From the NCBI RefSeq assembly GCF_000820305.1, contig NZ_CDBH01000045.1:248001-312000 (forward strand): DNA of 64,000 nt, in the 5' to 3' direction. This stretch comes from Aeromonas dhakensis. Lineage in GTDB: Bacteria; Pseudomonadota; Gammaproteobacteria; Enterobacterales; Aeromonadaceae. Numbering within the stretch: the stretch's first letter is position 1; each line of letters opens with the position of its first letter. The translations under genes and the position numbers were made by a program. Below the pieces are notes generated by a model. That model had not been told where the DNA came from. It was given only the letters and a program-made list of their open reading frames with translations, and did no database searches. Of this stretch, positions 38,927-50,599 are shown piece after piece.

Positions 38927-40513
38927 TCAGGCGGTCACGGCGTCGGCCTTGGTCGCAGCGGCTTCTGGCGCCGGGTTGCGAATGAGGTAATCAAACGCCC
39001 CCAGCGCGGCGGTCGCCCCTGCGCCCATGGAGATGATGATCTGCTTGAACGGCACTGTGGTGGCATCCCCAGCGGCATAGACGCCGGGCAGGGAGGTGGC
39101 GCCCTTGGTGTCGATCTCTATTTCGCCAAAGCGGGTCAGGGCCACTTCGCTCCCTTTCAGGAACTCGGTGTTCGGCACCAGACCGATCTGGACGAAGATA
39201 CCGGCTACGGCCAGGTGCTTGATCTCGCCGGTGGTGCGATCTTCGTAATCCATGCCCACCACCTTGCTGCCATCACCGATCACTTCGGTGGTGCGGGCAC
39301 TCATGATGATGTCGATGTTGCCCATGGAGCGGGCCTTCTTCTGCAGCACCTCGTCGGCACGCAGGGTGTCGGCGAACTCCACCACGGTGACGTGTTCGAC
39401 GATGCCAGCCAAGTCGATGGCCGCCTCGATGCCGGAGTTGCCGCCACCGATCACCGCCACTCGCTTGCCCTTGAAGAAGGGGCCGTCACAGTGCGGGCAG
39501 TAAGCCACGCCCTTGGTGCGGTACTCGAGCTCGCCCGGCACGTTCAGATCGCGCCAGCGGGCACCGGTCGCCAGGATCACGGCGCGGCTCTTCAAGGTGG
39601 CGCCGGAGGCGAGATCCACGTTGACGTAGCCATCACGGCTGATGGCGGCGGCGCGCTGCTCGGTGATCACTTCCACGCCGTACTGCTTGACGTGCTGCTC
39701 CAGGCTCGCGGCCAGCTTGGGGCCTTCGGTGTAGGGCACTGAGATGAAGTTCTCGATGCCGACGGTGTCCATCACCTGGCCACCGAAACGCTCGGCGACG
39801 ATGGCGGTGCGAATGCCTTTGCGAGCGGCATAGATGGCCGCTGCGGCACCGGCCGGGCCACCACCGACAACCAGCACGTCGTAGGGAGCTTTTTCACTCA
39901 GTTCAGCGGCCTTGCGCTCGGCGGCGCCGGTGTCGAGCTTGGCGACGATCTCTTCCAGCGAAATGCGGCCCTGGCTGAACGGCTGACCGTTCAGGTAGAC
40001 GTTCGGTACTGCCATGATCTGACGTTCGTTGACCTCGTCCTGGAACAGGGCGCCGTCGATCATGGTGTGGGTGATGCCGGGGTTCAGGGTTGCCATCAGG
40101 TTGAGCGCCTGCACCACGTCCGGGCAGTTGTGGCAAGAGAGCGAAATATAGGTCTCGAAGTGGAACTCGCCCTTCAGATTCTTGATCTGCTCCTGCACGG
40201 CCGCATCGGCCTTGGAGGGGTGACCGCCGCTTTGCAGCAGGGCAAGCACCAGAGAGGTGAATTCATGACCCATGGGGATGCCGGCAAAATGAACGCGCGG
40301 GGCTTGGCCCTTCGGCGCGACGCTCATGGAAGGCTTGCGGGCATTGGTGCCAGAGGTCTGGGTAATTTTGGGGGACATCTCGGCGATCTCGCTGGCCAAT
40401 GCCAGCAGTTCGGCGGATTTGTCGCTGTCGTTGCCGGACACGCTGATCTCGATGGGATTGACGATGTACTGCAAGTAACCGTTGAGTTGTTGTTTGAGGT
40501 TGGTATCTAACAT
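38927..40513 (-). CDS. ahpF: Alkyl hydroperoxide reductase subunit F
   Basis: This 528-residue flavoprotein has an N-terminal tandem thioredoxin-fold domain with redox pair CHNC at residues 127-130. A thioredoxin-reductase-like module follows, with FAD motif [12 protein letters not shown] near 216, active disulfide CPHC at 339-342 and NAD motif [11 protein letters not shown] near 355. It passes electrons from NADH to AhpC to reduce peroxides. It lies downstream of ahpC with a hairpin between them. Confidence 0.97.
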   Translation of the reverse strand: MLDTNLKQQLNGYLQYIVNPIEISVSGNDSDKSAELLALASEIAEMSPKITQTSGTNARKPSMSVAPKGQAPRVHFAGIPMGHEFTSLVLALLQSGGHPSKADAAVQEQIKNLKGEFHFETYISLSCHNCPDVVQALNLMATLNPGITHTMIDGALFQDEVNERQIMAVPNVYLNGQPFSQGRISLEEIVAKLDTGAAERKAAELSEKAPYDVLVVGGGPAGAAAAIYAARKGIRTAIVAERFGGQVMDTVGIENFISVPYTEGPKLAASLEQHVKQYGVEVITEQRAAAISRDGYVNVDLASGATLKSRAVILATGARWRDLNVPGELEYRTKGVAYCPHCDGPFFKGKRVAVIGGGNSGIEAAIDLAGIVEHVTVVEFADTLRADEVLQKKARSMGNIDIIMSARTTEVIGDGSKVVGMDYEDRTTGEIKHLAVAGIFVQIGLVPNTEFLKGSEVALTRFGEIEIDTKGATSLPGVYAAGDATTVPFKQIIISMGAGATAALGAFDYLIRNPAPEAAATKADAVTA

Positions 40514-40595
40514 GGTCGAATTCCTTCTTGTTGAATGCGGGTCGGCGTTTTGTCAGGCCAGAAAGCAGACCGGCGCCTTTTCTGAGGTCCGTAAA

Positions 40596-40621
40596 CAAAA
40601 CCGGCCCTTGAACGGGCCGGT
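40596..40621 (-). terminator. Attenuating terminator between ahpC and ahpF
   Basis: Stem accggccc / gggccggt with loop TTGAAC. On the minus strand TTTTGTTT follows. It would give more ahpC than ahpF transcript, a usual arrangement. Confidence 0.7.
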
Positions 40622-40638
40622 CTTCAGAGCGGGGAGGC

Positions 40639-41205
40639 TTAGATTTTGCCTACCAGATCCAGGGACGGGGCCAGGGTGGCGTCGCCTTCTTTCCACTTGG
40701 CCGGGCACACTTCACCCGGGTGAGCGGCAACGTACTGGGCAGCCTTGACCTTGCGCAGCAGCTCCAGGGCGTCACGGCCGATGCCGCCAGCGTTGATTTC
40801 AACGATCTGGATGATGCCCTGCGGGTCGATGACGAAAGTACCGCGGTCAGCCAGACCGGCTTCTTCGATCATCACGCCGAAGTTGCGGGTGATGGTGCCG
40901 GTGGGGTCGCCGATCATCGGGTACTGGATCTTCTGGATGGTGTCAGAAGTGTCGTGCCAGGCCTTGTGGGTGAAGTGGGTGTCGGTGGAGACGGCGTAGA
41001 TCTCGACGCCCAGCTTCTGGAATTCGGCGTAGTTGTCAGCCAGGTCGCCCAGCTCGGTCGGGCAGACGAAGGTGAAATCAGCCGGGTAGAAGAACACCAC
41101 GGACCACTTGCCTTTCAGGTCAGCGTCAGACACCTGAACGAATTTGCCATTGTGGTAGGCGGTGGCGTTGAACGGCTTGATTTCAGTGTTGATGTAGGTA
41201 GACAT
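40639..41205 (-). CDS. ahpC: Alkyl hydroperoxide reductase subunit C (peroxiredoxin)
   Basis: This 188-residue typical 2-Cys peroxiredoxin has the peroxidatic Cys48 in [12 protein letters not shown] and the resolving Cys167 in [11 protein letters not shown]. It reduces H2O2 and organic peroxides, and AhpF restores it. Its promoter is visible at 41289-41316, and OxyR control is expected from other bacteria, although I could not define an operator. Confidence 0.98.
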   Translation of the reverse strand: MSTYINTEIKPFNATAYHNGKFVQVSDADLKGKWSVVFFYPADFTFVCPTELGDLADNYAEFQKLGVEIYAVSTDTHFTHKAWHDTSDTIQKIQYPMIGDPTGTITRNFGVMIEEAGLADRGTFVIDPQGIIQIVEINAGGIGRDALELLRKVKAAQYVAAHPGEVCPAKWKEGDATLAPSLDLVGKI

Positions 41206-41288
41206 GTATTTGCTCCTTGGTGATGTATATGTGCTCGTCCGGTAGTGAAGAGTCGTGCCAGACGAGGCGTTTAACTTTCGATGGAGTC

Positions 41289-41316
41289 ATCATAGGGGCT
41301 TTTCCTAATCGGTCAA
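41289..41316 (-). promoter_or_regulatory. ahpC promoter
   Basis: On the minus strand, TTGACC (41316-41311) and TATGAT (41294-41289) are spaced 16 bp. The leader to the ahpC ATG would be about 75 nt. Confidence 0.7.
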
Positions 41317-41553
41317 AGCCGCAATTTTGAATCACTTAAATCGACTTATTAGATAAACCACCTCTGCTGTACCTAACATGAATATCGCCAGCATGCAGAG
41401 ATAACTCCTTGTCGAGATTCAACATCTGTGCGCGACCTCGGCTTTTCAAGGGGAGAGGGGAGAGGGCCGTCAAGTCGTGGCGCAGAGGGGCGTCGGGGGT
41501 GAGCGAACGGGCAGCGCGAGCGTGCCAGGTGAAGGGGAGGGGTACAACGCGGA
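41317..41553. other. Gene-free region upstream of ahpC
   Basis: Small frames such as 41409-41642 on the plus strand and 41336-41602 on the minus strand are very basic, lack ribosome sites and resemble nothing known. I do not call them genes. An OxyR site for ahpC may lie here but was not recognised. Confidence 0.4.
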
Positions 41554-41591
41554 TAAAAAAATCCCGGCGTCGTCGCAAGGACAAGGCCGGG
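41554..41591 (-). terminator. Strong minus-strand terminator in a gene-free region
   Basis: The hairpin spans 41563-41591: CCCGGC / GCCGGG, one C-C mismatch, then TTGTC / GACGA with a five-base loop. A seven-base U tract follows on the minus strand. No annotated gene lies upstream of it on that strand before 41867. Confidence 0.85.
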
Positions 41592-41727
41592 TCATCAAAC
41601 AAGGAATGGCTATATAAACAAAAGCTTTACAGCAAAGACTAACTACGGGGTGTGCAAACTTGCAGACAAATGAGAGGAAGAGGATGGGTGCACAATCCCT
41701 CGTCTCCCCCTCGGCAACTATTGCATG
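41554..41727 (-). ncRNA. Candidate small regulatory RNA (previously unnamed)
   Basis: A minus-strand promoter (TTGCTT-N17-TATTAT, 41762-41734) and a strong terminator frame about 174 nt without a plausible open reading frame. Near its 5' end a purine-rich arm (41712-41704) can pair over nine bases with a pyrimidine-rich arm (41680-41672). The stretch CCTCTTCCTCTC resembles an anti-Shine-Dalgarno seed. The CRP dyad exactly fills the promoter spacer, which would fit repression by cAMP-CRP, as known for Spot 42 RNA. I see no similarity to Spot 42, CyaR, GcvB or FnrS. Expression is not shown, so the call is inference. Confidence 0.45.
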
Positions 41728-41733
41728 GCGGTC

Positions 41734-41762
41734 ATAATAGTGTGATGCGGATCACAAAGCAA
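41734..41762 (-). promoter_or_regulatory. Candidate promoter of the small RNA
   Basis: On the minus strand, TTGCTT at 41762-41757, a 17-bp spacer and TATTAT at 41739-41734 (five of six consensus bases). The predicted start is near 41727. Confidence 0.5.
41741..41756. promoter_or_regulatory. CRP (cAMP receptor protein) site
   Basis: TGTGATGCGGATCACA is a perfect match to TGTGA-N6-TCACA. It lies inside the -35/-10 spacer of the minus-strand promoter. No coding gene starts close by on either strand. Confidence 0.8.
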
Positions 41763-41840
41763 GTTAGTGGTGTAATTTTTCAATCAAAATGAAAGTGTTT
41801 CACCATTTATGCCGATAATTCAGGCTGAAAACGCTTTTAT

Positions 41841-41855
41841 TGTAATTTAATTACA
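41841..41855. promoter_or_regulatory. HexR-type operator palindrome
   Basis: TGTAATTTAATTACA is a perfect 15-bp palindrome that matches the known gammaproteobacterial HexR consensus TGTAAT-WWW-ATTACA. HexR responds to KDPG and controls central sugar metabolism. Here it lies 12 bp past the end of the CBS-domain gene and about 80 bp upstream of the candidate small-RNA promoter. Confidence 0.65.
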
Positions 41856-41866
41856 GGTCGCGCAGA

Positions 41867-42313
41867 TCAAAAGTCATCAGATGGCTCCTGCTCTTCCATC
41901 AGTTCCAGCAGATTGATGGCCACGGCAATGAAGTCCGACTCTGTGACTATGCCTACCAGCTTGTGCCCTTTGAGTACCGGCAGGCAGCCATATTTGTGGC
42001 GCTGCAGATAGAGGGCCGCCTCCTTGATGCCGGCATGGGGATCCACGCTCGCCACCTGGCGGGTCATGATCTCGTCGAGCTGGACGCTGTCGGTGAACTC
42101 CGCCTCCCGCTCCGGATTGATCAGCAGCAGCTTGGATTCGCGGGTGGCCAGGATATCGGAGAGGGTGACCAGGCCCAGCAGATGATGGTGGTCGTCAACG
42201 ATGGGGATGTGGCGGATCCGCTCCTGCTGCATCAGGTCCATCGCCTGTTTGACGCTGTTTTCCGGACCCAGGGTGAAGGGGTGTTCAGTCATGATCTCGG
42301 ATAGGGTCATCAT
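41867..42313 (-). CDS. CBS-domain pair protein
   Basis: This 148-residue soluble protein consists of two CBS domains (about residues 7-65 and 80-135; typical motifs HIPIVDDHHHLLGLVTLSDI and CLPVLKGHKLVGIVTESDF). CBS pairs bind adenosyl ligands such as AMP, ATP or SAM and usually act as regulatory modules; no output domain is attached. AAGGAGG stands six bases before the ATG. The partner is unknown. Confidence 0.88.
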   Translation of the reverse strand: MMTLSEIMTEHPFTLGPENSVKQAMDLMQQERIRHIPIVDDHHHLLGLVTLSDILATRESKLLLINPEREAEFTDSVQLDEIMTRQVASVDPHAGIKEAALYLQRHKYGCLPVLKGHKLVGIVTESDFIAVAINLLELMEEQEPSDDF

Positions 42314-42524
42314 GGTGGGCCTCCTTGTGTATCTGCTTTCACCCTAGCCCAGCCCCCTTCGGCAAAACATGATCAGGGTCAATACAAAACCTTAAAGGTT
42401 TCTTAACTGGCCCTGCTTCACATAATTGCTCGCTATCCCTTGTCTCTCTTGGGTTTTTGGTCTTTTGGGTTGCCTTGCAAGAGGGGGATAACTAGACTAG
42501 CCGCCGATTCCCCCGAGGTGAAAG
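42314..42524. other. Divergent region before queA
   Basis: This spacer separates the CBS gene and queA. I see no clear promoter pair or operator. The queA ribosome site is GAGGTGAAAG directly before the ATG. Confidence 0.4.
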
Positions 42525-44850
<2,326 letters not shown>

Positions 44851-44900
44851 CAACGATTTATAAGCTAGTTATCAAATTTACATCAATAAGAGGTTGTTAA

Positions 44901-45236
44901 ATGAGCATTATCTCCAAGGCATATGCAGAAGGCGCGGCTCCGGCGGCACAGGGTGGTGGCATGGAAATGATCATCATGCTGGCCGTGTTCGGTCTCATCT
45001 TCTACTTCATGATCTATCGTCCCCAGGCCAAGCGTGCCAAGGATCACCGCAATCTGATGAGTTCCCTCTCCAAGGGTGACGAAGTGCTCACTTCCGGCGG
45101 CCTGGTCGGCAAGATCGCCAAGGTTTCCGCCGACAGCGAATACATTGTGCTGTCCCTGAACGATCAGACCCAGGTCACCATCAAGCGTGATTTCGTCTCT
45201 GCCGTTCTGCCCAAGGGTTCTATCCAGTCCCTCTAA
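44901..45236 (+). CDS. yajC: Preprotein translocase subunit YajC
   Basis: This 111-residue protein has one membrane segment (MEMIIMLAVFGLIFYFMIYR) followed by the YajC motif PQAKRAKDHRNLMSSLSKGD. It associates with SecDF and YidC at the inner membrane. It lies 18 bp before secD. Confidence 0.97.
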   Translation: MSIISKAYAEGAAPAAQGGGMEMIIMLAVFGLIFYFMIYRPQAKRAKDHRNLMSSLSKGDEVLTSGGLVGKIAKVSADSEYIVLSLNDQTQVTIKRDFVSAVLPKGSIQSL

Positions 45237-45254
45237 TCTCCCGAGGAGCACAGC

Positions 45255-47108
45255 GTGTTAAATCGCTATCCGCTGTGGAAATACCTGATGGTGATCGTGG
45301 TGATCGCCATCGGTTTTCTATATGCAGCCCCCAATCTTTACGGCGAAGACCCGGCCTTGCAGATCTCTGCCAGCCGGGGTGCCGAAGTCAAGCTTGATAC
45401 CCTTGACCTGGTGAAAGCGACCCTCGATGAGGCGAAGATCCCGGTCAAGCATGCGGCGTTCGAACACGGCTTCATTCTGATTCGTTTCAAGAACACCGAA
45501 GAGCAGCTCAAGGCGCGCGATCTGGTCGCCAACAAGCTGGGTGACAACTTCATCACCGCGCTCAACCTGGCGCCTTCCACCCCTGCCTGGCTCGAAGCCA
45601 TCGGTGCCAACCCGCTCAAGCTGGGTCTGGACCTGCGTGGCGGTGTGCACTTCCTGATGGAAGTGGACATGGCCGAAGCGCTGGCCAAGCAGCAGGAGCA
45701 GATGGTGCAGGATTTCCGCTCCGAGCTGCGTACCCAGAAGATCCGTTACTCCGGCGTGCGCCGGGTCGGTGATCAGGTGCAGGTGGTCTTCCGCGACGAA
45801 GCCGACCAGAGCAAGGCGGTCTCCTTCCTGCGTCGTCAGAACCCGGATCTCACCTTCACCACCGAGCAGAAGGGGGACGAGTTCGTCCTGCTGGCCTCCT
45901 TGAGTGAAGCCAAGGTCAAGGAGGTGAAGAAGTACGCCCTCGAGCAGAACATCACCATCATCCGCAACCGGGTGAACGAACTGGGTGTCGCCGAGCCGCT
46001 GGTACAACAGCAGGGTGCCGAGCGCATCGTGGTGGAACTGCCTGGTATCCAGGACACCGCCCGTGCCAAGGAGATCCTGGGCGCGACCGCGACCCTGGAA
46101 TTCCACATGGTCGATGAGACCGCCGACATCCAGGCTGCGGCCGACGGTCGCGTACCGCCGAGCTCCAAGGTCTACAACGATCGCAACGGTCGTCCGGTGG
46201 TGCTGCAAAAGCGCATCATCCTGACCGGTGACCACATCGTGGGTGCCCAGTCCGGTTTCGACGAATACAGCCGTCCCCAGGTCAACATCAAGCTCGATGG
46301 CCAGGGTGGCAACAAGATGGCCAACTTTACCAAGGACAACGTCGGTAAGGGCATGGCCACCGTATTCATCGAATACAAGCCGGTCGGTCAGCCGGGTCCG
46401 GACGGCAAGCGCAAGTTCCGCAAGCAGGAGGAGGTGATCAACGTCGCCACCATCCAGTCGCGCCTTGGTAGCCAGTTCCGCATCACCGGCATCGACAACG
46501 CCAACGAAGCCCACAACCTGGCGCTGCTGCTGCGTGCCGGTGCGCTGATCGCCCCGATCCAGATCGTGGAAGAGCGCACCATTGGCCCGAGCCTGGGTCA
46601 GCAGAACATCGACAGCGGTATGGAAGCCATCGGCTGGGCCATGCTGGTGATCGTGCTGTTCATGGGGATCTACTACCGTGCCTTCGGTTGGGTGGCCAAC
46701 ATTGCTCTCTCCATGAACCTGGTGCTGATCGTCGGTATCATGTCGATGATCCCGGGGGCCACCATGACCCTGCCGGGGATCGCCGGTATCGTGCTGACGC
46801 TGGGCATGGCGGTGGACGCCAACGTGCTGATCTACGAGCGCATTCGTGAAGAGATCCGCAACGGCCGCGGCGTGCAACAGGCGATCCACCTGGGCTTTGA
46901 TCGGGCATTCTCGACCATCGCCGACTCCAACATCACCTCGCTTATCACCTGTGTGATCCTGTTCGGTATCGGTACCGGCGCCATCAAGGGCTTCGCCCTG
47001 ACGCTGGGGATTGGTCTGAGTGCGTCCATGTTTACCGCCATCACGGTATCCCGCGCCATCATCAACCTGGCCTGGGGTGGTCGGCGCCTCGACAAGCTGC
47101 CGATCTAA
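45255..47108 (+). CDS. secD: Protein-export membrane protein SecD
   Basis: This 617-residue protein (E. coli 615) has one N-terminal membrane helix and a large periplasmic P1 domain, beginning with the motif [17 protein letters not shown]. The C-terminal five-helix RND-like module includes [20 protein letters not shown], where the Asp residue functions in proton transfer. With SecF it uses the proton gradient to pull secreted proteins. GAGGAGC precedes the start, a GTG at 45255. Confidence 0.98.
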   Translation: MLNRYPLWKYLMVIVVIAIGFLYAAPNLYGEDPALQISASRGAEVKLDTLDLVKATLDEAKIPVKHAAFEHGFILIRFKNTEEQLKARDLVANKLGDNFITALNLAPSTPAWLEAIGANPLKLGLDLRGGVHFLMEVDMAEALAKQQEQMVQDFRSELRTQKIRYSGVRRVGDQVQVVFRDEADQSKAVSFLRRQNPDLTFTTEQKGDEFVLLASLSEAKVKEVKKYALEQNITIIRNRVNELGVAEPLVQQQGAERIVVELPGIQDTARAKEILGATATLEFHMVDETADIQAAADGRVPPSSKVYNDRNGRPVVLQKRIILTGDHIVGAQSGFDEYSRPQVNIKLDGQGGNKMANFTKDNVGKGMATVFIEYKPVGQPGPDGKRKFRKQEEVINVATIQSRLGSQFRITGIDNANEAHNLALLLRAGALIAPIQIVEERTIGPSLGQQNIDSGMEAIGWAMLVIVLFMGIYYRAFGWVANIALSMNLVLIVGIMSMIPGATMTLPGIAGIVLTLGMAVDANVLIYERIREEIRNGRGVQQAIHLGFDRAFSTIADSNITSLITCVILFGIGTGAIKGFALTLGIGLSASMFTAITVSRAIINLAWGGRRLDKLPI

Positions 47109-47117
47109 GGAAGAGAC

Positions 47118-48065
47118 ATGTTTCAGATTCTACATTTTGAAAAGCCCATCCCCTTCATGCGCTTTGCCAAGCCGGGTGTGGTCTTCTCTACCCTGCTGAT
47201 GGTGATCTCCCTGTTCTTCCTGTTCGATCGGGGTCTGAACTGGGGTCTGGACTTTACCGGTGGCACCACCATCGAGGTGGGCTTCCAGCAGTCGGTGAGC
47301 CTGGAGAAGATGCACGAGGTGCTGGACGAGCAGAAGATTGAAGGGGCGACCCTGCAACACTTCGGCTCCAGCCGTGACGTGCTGGTGCGCCTGACCCCGA
47401 AAGAGGGGGTCAAGGTGGAGCAGCAGGGCAACGAGGTGCTGGCGGCCGCCAAGGTGATCGATCAGGGCGCCGTGCTCAAGCGCGTGGAGTTCGTCGGCCC
47501 CTCCGTGGGTGACGAGCTGGCGACGGACGGTGCGCTAGCCATGCTGGCCTCCATCATCTGCATCATGATCTACGTGGCGGTACGCTTCGAATGGCGTCTG
47601 GCCATGGGCGGCATCCTCTCCCTGGTGCACGACGTGGTGATCACCCTGGGCGTCTTCGCCTACTTCCAGTACGAGTTCGACCTGACCGTGCTGGCGGCCT
47701 TGATGACGCTCGTGGGTTACTCCTTGAACGACACCATCGTAGTGTTCGACCGCTTGCGGGAGAACTTTCGCAAGGTGCGCAAGGGGGATACCGAGTACAT
47801 CCTGGATCTCTCCATGACCGAGACCCTGAGCCGGACCATCATCACCTCCGGCCTGACCTTCGTGGTAGTGCTGGCGCTGCTGCTCAAGGGCGGTCCGCTG
47901 ATCCACGGTTTCTCGGTGGCCATGGTGATCGGTGTGGCGTTTGGTACCTACTCCTCCATCTATGTGGCGAGCTCGTTCGCGATGTTCTTCGGGGTCAAGC
48001 GGGAGCACATGCTGCCGACCCAGGTGGAGAAAGAGGGCGCGGATCAGCAAGAGATCCTGCCGTAA
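47118..48065 (+). CDS. secF: Protein-export membrane protein SecF
   Basis: This 315-residue protein (E. coli 323) has the SecF motif LNWGLDFTGGTTIEVGF and the RND helix LTVLAALMTLVGYSLNDTIV followed by VFDRLREN. It forms the SecDF complex. It starts nine bases after secD and ends at a terminator. Confidence 0.98.
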   Translation: MFQILHFEKPIPFMRFAKPGVVFSTLLMVISLFFLFDRGLNWGLDFTGGTTIEVGFQQSVSLEKMHEVLDEQKIEGATLQHFGSSRDVLVRLTPKEGVKVEQQGNEVLAAAKVIDQGAVLKRVEFVGPSVGDELATDGALAMLASIICIMIYVAVRFEWRLAMGGILSLVHDVVITLGVFAYFQYEFDLTVLAALMTLVGYSLNDTIVVFDRLRENFRKVRKGDTEYILDLSMTETLSRTIITSGLTFVVVLALLLKGGPLIHGFSVAMVIGVAFGTYSSIYVASSFAMFFGVKREHMLPTQVEKEGADQQEILP

Positions 48066-48069
48066 ATGA

Positions 48070-48096
48070 CAAGGGCGCCACGAGGCGCCCTTTCTC
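48070..48096 (+). terminator. secF terminator
   Basis: Stem aagggcgcc / ggcgccctt with loop ACGA is followed by TCTC. The T run is short. Confidence 0.7.
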
Positions 48097-48164
48097 TTAT
48101 CATCCGGGTGAGCCATTATGACGGTTTCACCCACGGCCATTGGCCAAGAGGCAAGGAGCAAGCC

Positions 48165-48533
48165 ATGCAACACAATCCCCGTTTTCTGGCGCTGGTAGAG
48201 GCCATTCGCCCTCATGTGCAGGAGACCGACGTGCACCAGATCAAGCGCTGGCAGGAGGAGGGGCGCACCTTTCACCTGGTCGACGTGCGGGAAGAGAGCG
48301 AGTGGGCCAGGGGCCATCTGCCGGGCGCGACCTACCTCGGGCGCGGGGTGATCGAGCGGGATATCGAGACCCGTTATCCGGATCCCGACACCGAGCTCTA
48401 CCTCTATTGTGGTGGCGGTTTTCGCTCCATTCTGGTGGCGGAGAACCTGCAGAAGATGGGCTACGGCCGGGTGGTCAGCGTGGATGGTGGCTTTCGGGGC
48501 TGGTGCGATGCCGGATACCCTGTCGAATCCTGA
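48165..48533 (+). CDS. Single-domain rhodanese-like sulfurtransferase
   Basis: This 122-residue protein comprises one rhodanese fold: FHLVDVREESEWARGHLPGA, then the active-site loop LYCGGGFRSI with catalytic Cys. It may handle sulfane sulfur or act in thiol redox chemistry; the physiological acceptor is unknown. ATG 48165 follows AAGGAG. An in-frame extension to 48066 would overlap the secF terminator. Confidence 0.88.
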   Translation: MQHNPRFLALVEAIRPHVQETDVHQIKRWQEEGRTFHLVDVREESEWARGHLPGATYLGRGVIERDIETRYPDPDTELYLYCGGGFRSILVAENLQKMGYGRVVSVDGGFRGWCDAGYPVES

Positions 48534-48623
48534 TTTATTTGAGGGAGAGAGGCTCAGCCACATGACAAAGTGTCGGCTGACCTTTACCATATGCCGGGTC
48601 AAGCGTAAGCGTCGGAGTGTTCA

Positions 48624-49571
48624 TTGAACGTCAGGAAAGGGATTGGATACCTCCTTGGTATCCTGTTGCTGCTCCCCATGTGGGGTTGCAGCAGTAGCAG
48701 TCAGGTTCAAACGCCTCAAGTTCCCAAGCCGCAACCCGCTTCACTGGTATTGGCGACCCCCCTGCAGGTCTCTTACCAGAGCGAGTTGGCGTTGGCGCGA
48801 CTCGGGCAGATGCTCAGTGAGATGGAATTGACCACCGAGCAACGGGCCGAACTGTTTTATGAGCGTGCTGTCGTGTTTGACCGGGTAGGCTTGCGCTCTC
48901 TGGCGCGGCTGGATTTCAACCGCGCCCTGCGGGAGAAGCCGGATTTCGCCGAAGCCTACAACTTCATCGGCGTCTATCTGGTGCAGCAGCAGAATTATGA
49001 CGAAGCCTACGAGGCATTTGATTCCGCCCTCGAGCTGGCTCCCGATTATGACTATGCCTATCTGAACCGCGGTATTGCGCTCTATTACGGCAATCGCCCC
49101 GAGCTGGCCGCGGCAGATATGAAGCGCTTCTACGAGGCGCAGCCGGAAGATCCCTACCGGGTGATCTGGCTCTATCTGGCCGAGCAGAAGCTCAATGCGC
49201 CGGCCGCCATGAGCCGGATGCGCGAGCGGCTCAACAAGTATGACGACGACGCCTGGAACTGGGATCTGGTGCGCCTCTATACCGGTGAACTCAACGCCAC
49301 CCAGTTGATGGGCAATGTGGTGAAAGGGGTGAAGGACAACCGGGAGCTCGCCGAGCGCCTGTGCGAAACCTACTTCTACCTCGGCAAGTTCGAGCTGGCC
49401 AGGGGCAACCGCAAGGAGGCCATCAGCTACTTCAAGCTGGCGCTGGCCAACAACGTGTATGACTTCATCGAGCACAGATATGCCCTGCTCGAGCTGGAGC
49501 TGATGGCGCGCAAACCCCTGCCGCCCGGCGCCCAGAGTGCCCAGGGCAAGAGCAGCAAGCAGGCATCCTGA
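48624..49571 (+). CDS. nlpI: Lipoprotein NlpI
   Basis: This 315-residue outer-membrane lipoprotein has lipobox LPMWGC with Cys22. Tetratricopeptide repeats follow (LFYERAVVFDRVGLRSLARL; AYNFIGVYLVQQQNYDEAYE; AYLNRGIALYYGN). NlpI is an adaptor for peptidoglycan hydrolases and the Prc protease. The start is a TTG at 48624, chosen because GGAG lies six bases upstream and no in-frame ATG precedes the lipobox. In E. coli it follows pnp; here it follows the rhodanese gene. Confidence 0.92.
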   Translation: MNVRKGIGYLLGILLLLPMWGCSSSSQVQTPQVPKPQPASLVLATPLQVSYQSELALARLGQMLSEMELTTEQRAELFYERAVVFDRVGLRSLARLDFNRALREKPDFAEAYNFIGVYLVQQQNYDEAYEAFDSALELAPDYDYAYLNRGIALYYGNRPELAAADMKRFYEAQPEDPYRVIWLYLAEQKLNAPAAMSRMRERLNKYDDDAWNWDLVRLYTGELNATQLMGNVVKGVKDNRELAERLCETYFYLGKFELARGNRKEAISYFKLALANNVYDFIEHRYALLELELMARKPLPPGAQSAQGKSSKQAS

Positions 49572-49605
49572 ATCTTGCTGGTTGTCGCTGCTTTGAACGA
49601 TATGG

Positions 49606-49631
49606 AAAAGGCCTCATAGCGAGGCCTTTTT
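49606..49631. terminator. nlpI terminator
   Basis: Stem aaggcctc / gaggcctt with a five-base loop and T5. The A run upstream could also serve the convergent ubiV gene. Confidence 0.88.
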
Positions 49632-49714
49632 GCTGTTTGGGTGTCAGGTTTTACGGCGCCATTGCATCGACATAGGCCAGTGACCACCGTGCCTGCCCGC
49701 CAGTAAGGCCGGAA

Positions 49715-50587
49715 TTACTGCGCCAGCATCATACCGGGGATCTGGCGCCAGTAGCCGTTGCAGTCCCGCTCCTGCTGCAGGGGCAGGGGGGCCTGACCCC
49801 GTTCGTTGGCCTTGAAGCGATCCAGCATCGTCAGGGTATCCAACCCCTCGGGGGAGAGCCGTACCACATCCACCAAACCCTCCATGCCGGCCAGATCGTT
49901 GCCCAGGTTGTAGCAGTAACCGGACTGGGTCTGGATGCCGTTGAGGTTGAACACCTTCTGCCCCTCGCGACTGCTGGCGAGCCGGCCGGTGGGGTAGTCG
50001 ATGCAGGCCAGTTCACAGTTGTCCTTGGGCCGATCGAGGGAGCGGGCGGTGAAGCAGCGCGCCGAATAGGCGAGCGGCAAGTGGCCGTAGGCGAACACCT
50101 CCACCTCGAACTGCTGGCGGACGTTGCCGAGATCCTGATTGAGCTGCACCAGCCAGTCGCGCGACAGCTCCACCGGCATCACCCAGCGCTGCATCCCCTG
50201 TTTGAGCAGCATGCGCAGCACGTCGGCGTTGTAGGCGTTGATGGCGGGGCCGCAGACGAACGGCAGCCCGACCTCGCTGGCGAGCTGGACCGCGCCCAGA
50301 TCGTTGGCCTCGATCATCAGCTCGCCGTTGTCGACCAGCCGCTTGACCTCCTTGAGTTCGGAGGGGGCGGAGATGAGCGCCAGGGTGGAGAGCACCGCCT
50401 GCTTGCCGGAGCCCGCCACCTGACGGGTGAGGGCAATCCAGTCATCCGCTTTCAGTTCGCGGCGCTTGCTGCAGACGGTTTCCCCCAGATAGACGATGTC
50501 GGCCTGGCTTTGGGCGACCGCCTGATAGAAGGCCTGGGTGTCGGTCTTGGGCCAGTAGAAGAGCAGGGGGCCGAGAGAGAATTTCAT
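49715..50587 (-). CDS. ubiV: O2-independent ubiquinone biosynthesis protein UbiV
   Basis: This 290-residue U32-family protein starts MKFSLGPLLFYWPKTDTQAF. Cysteines at 39, 178, 191 and 195 are placed to bind the [4Fe-4S] cluster known in E. coli UbiV. With UbiU it hydroxylates the ubiquinone ring without oxygen, using prephenate as the oxygen donor in E. coli. It lies 12 bp downstream of ubiU in the same operon. Confidence 0.95.
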   Translation of the reverse strand: MKFSLGPLLFYWPKTDTQAFYQAVAQSQADIVYLGETVCSKRRELKADDWIALTRQVAGSGKQAVLSTLALISAPSELKEVKRLVDNGELMIEANDLGAVQLASEVGLPFVCGPAINAYNADVLRMLLKQGMQRWVMPVELSRDWLVQLNQDLGNVRQQFEVEVFAYGHLPLAYSARCFTARSLDRPKDNCELACIDYPTGRLASSREGQKVFNLNGIQTQSGYCYNLGNDLAGMEGLVDVVRLSPEGLDTLTMLDRFKANERGQAPLPLQQERDCNGYWRQIPGMMLAQ

Positions 50588-50599
50588 GAACAGGGCTCC

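Noticed and set aside
41336-41642. Small basic frames on both strands upstream of ahpC
   Set aside because: Arg/Lys-rich composition, no ribosome site, and one overlaps a strong terminator hairpin.
45318-46889. Long open frame antisense to secD
   Set aside because: Shadow of a certain gene, with a biased composition and no start signal.
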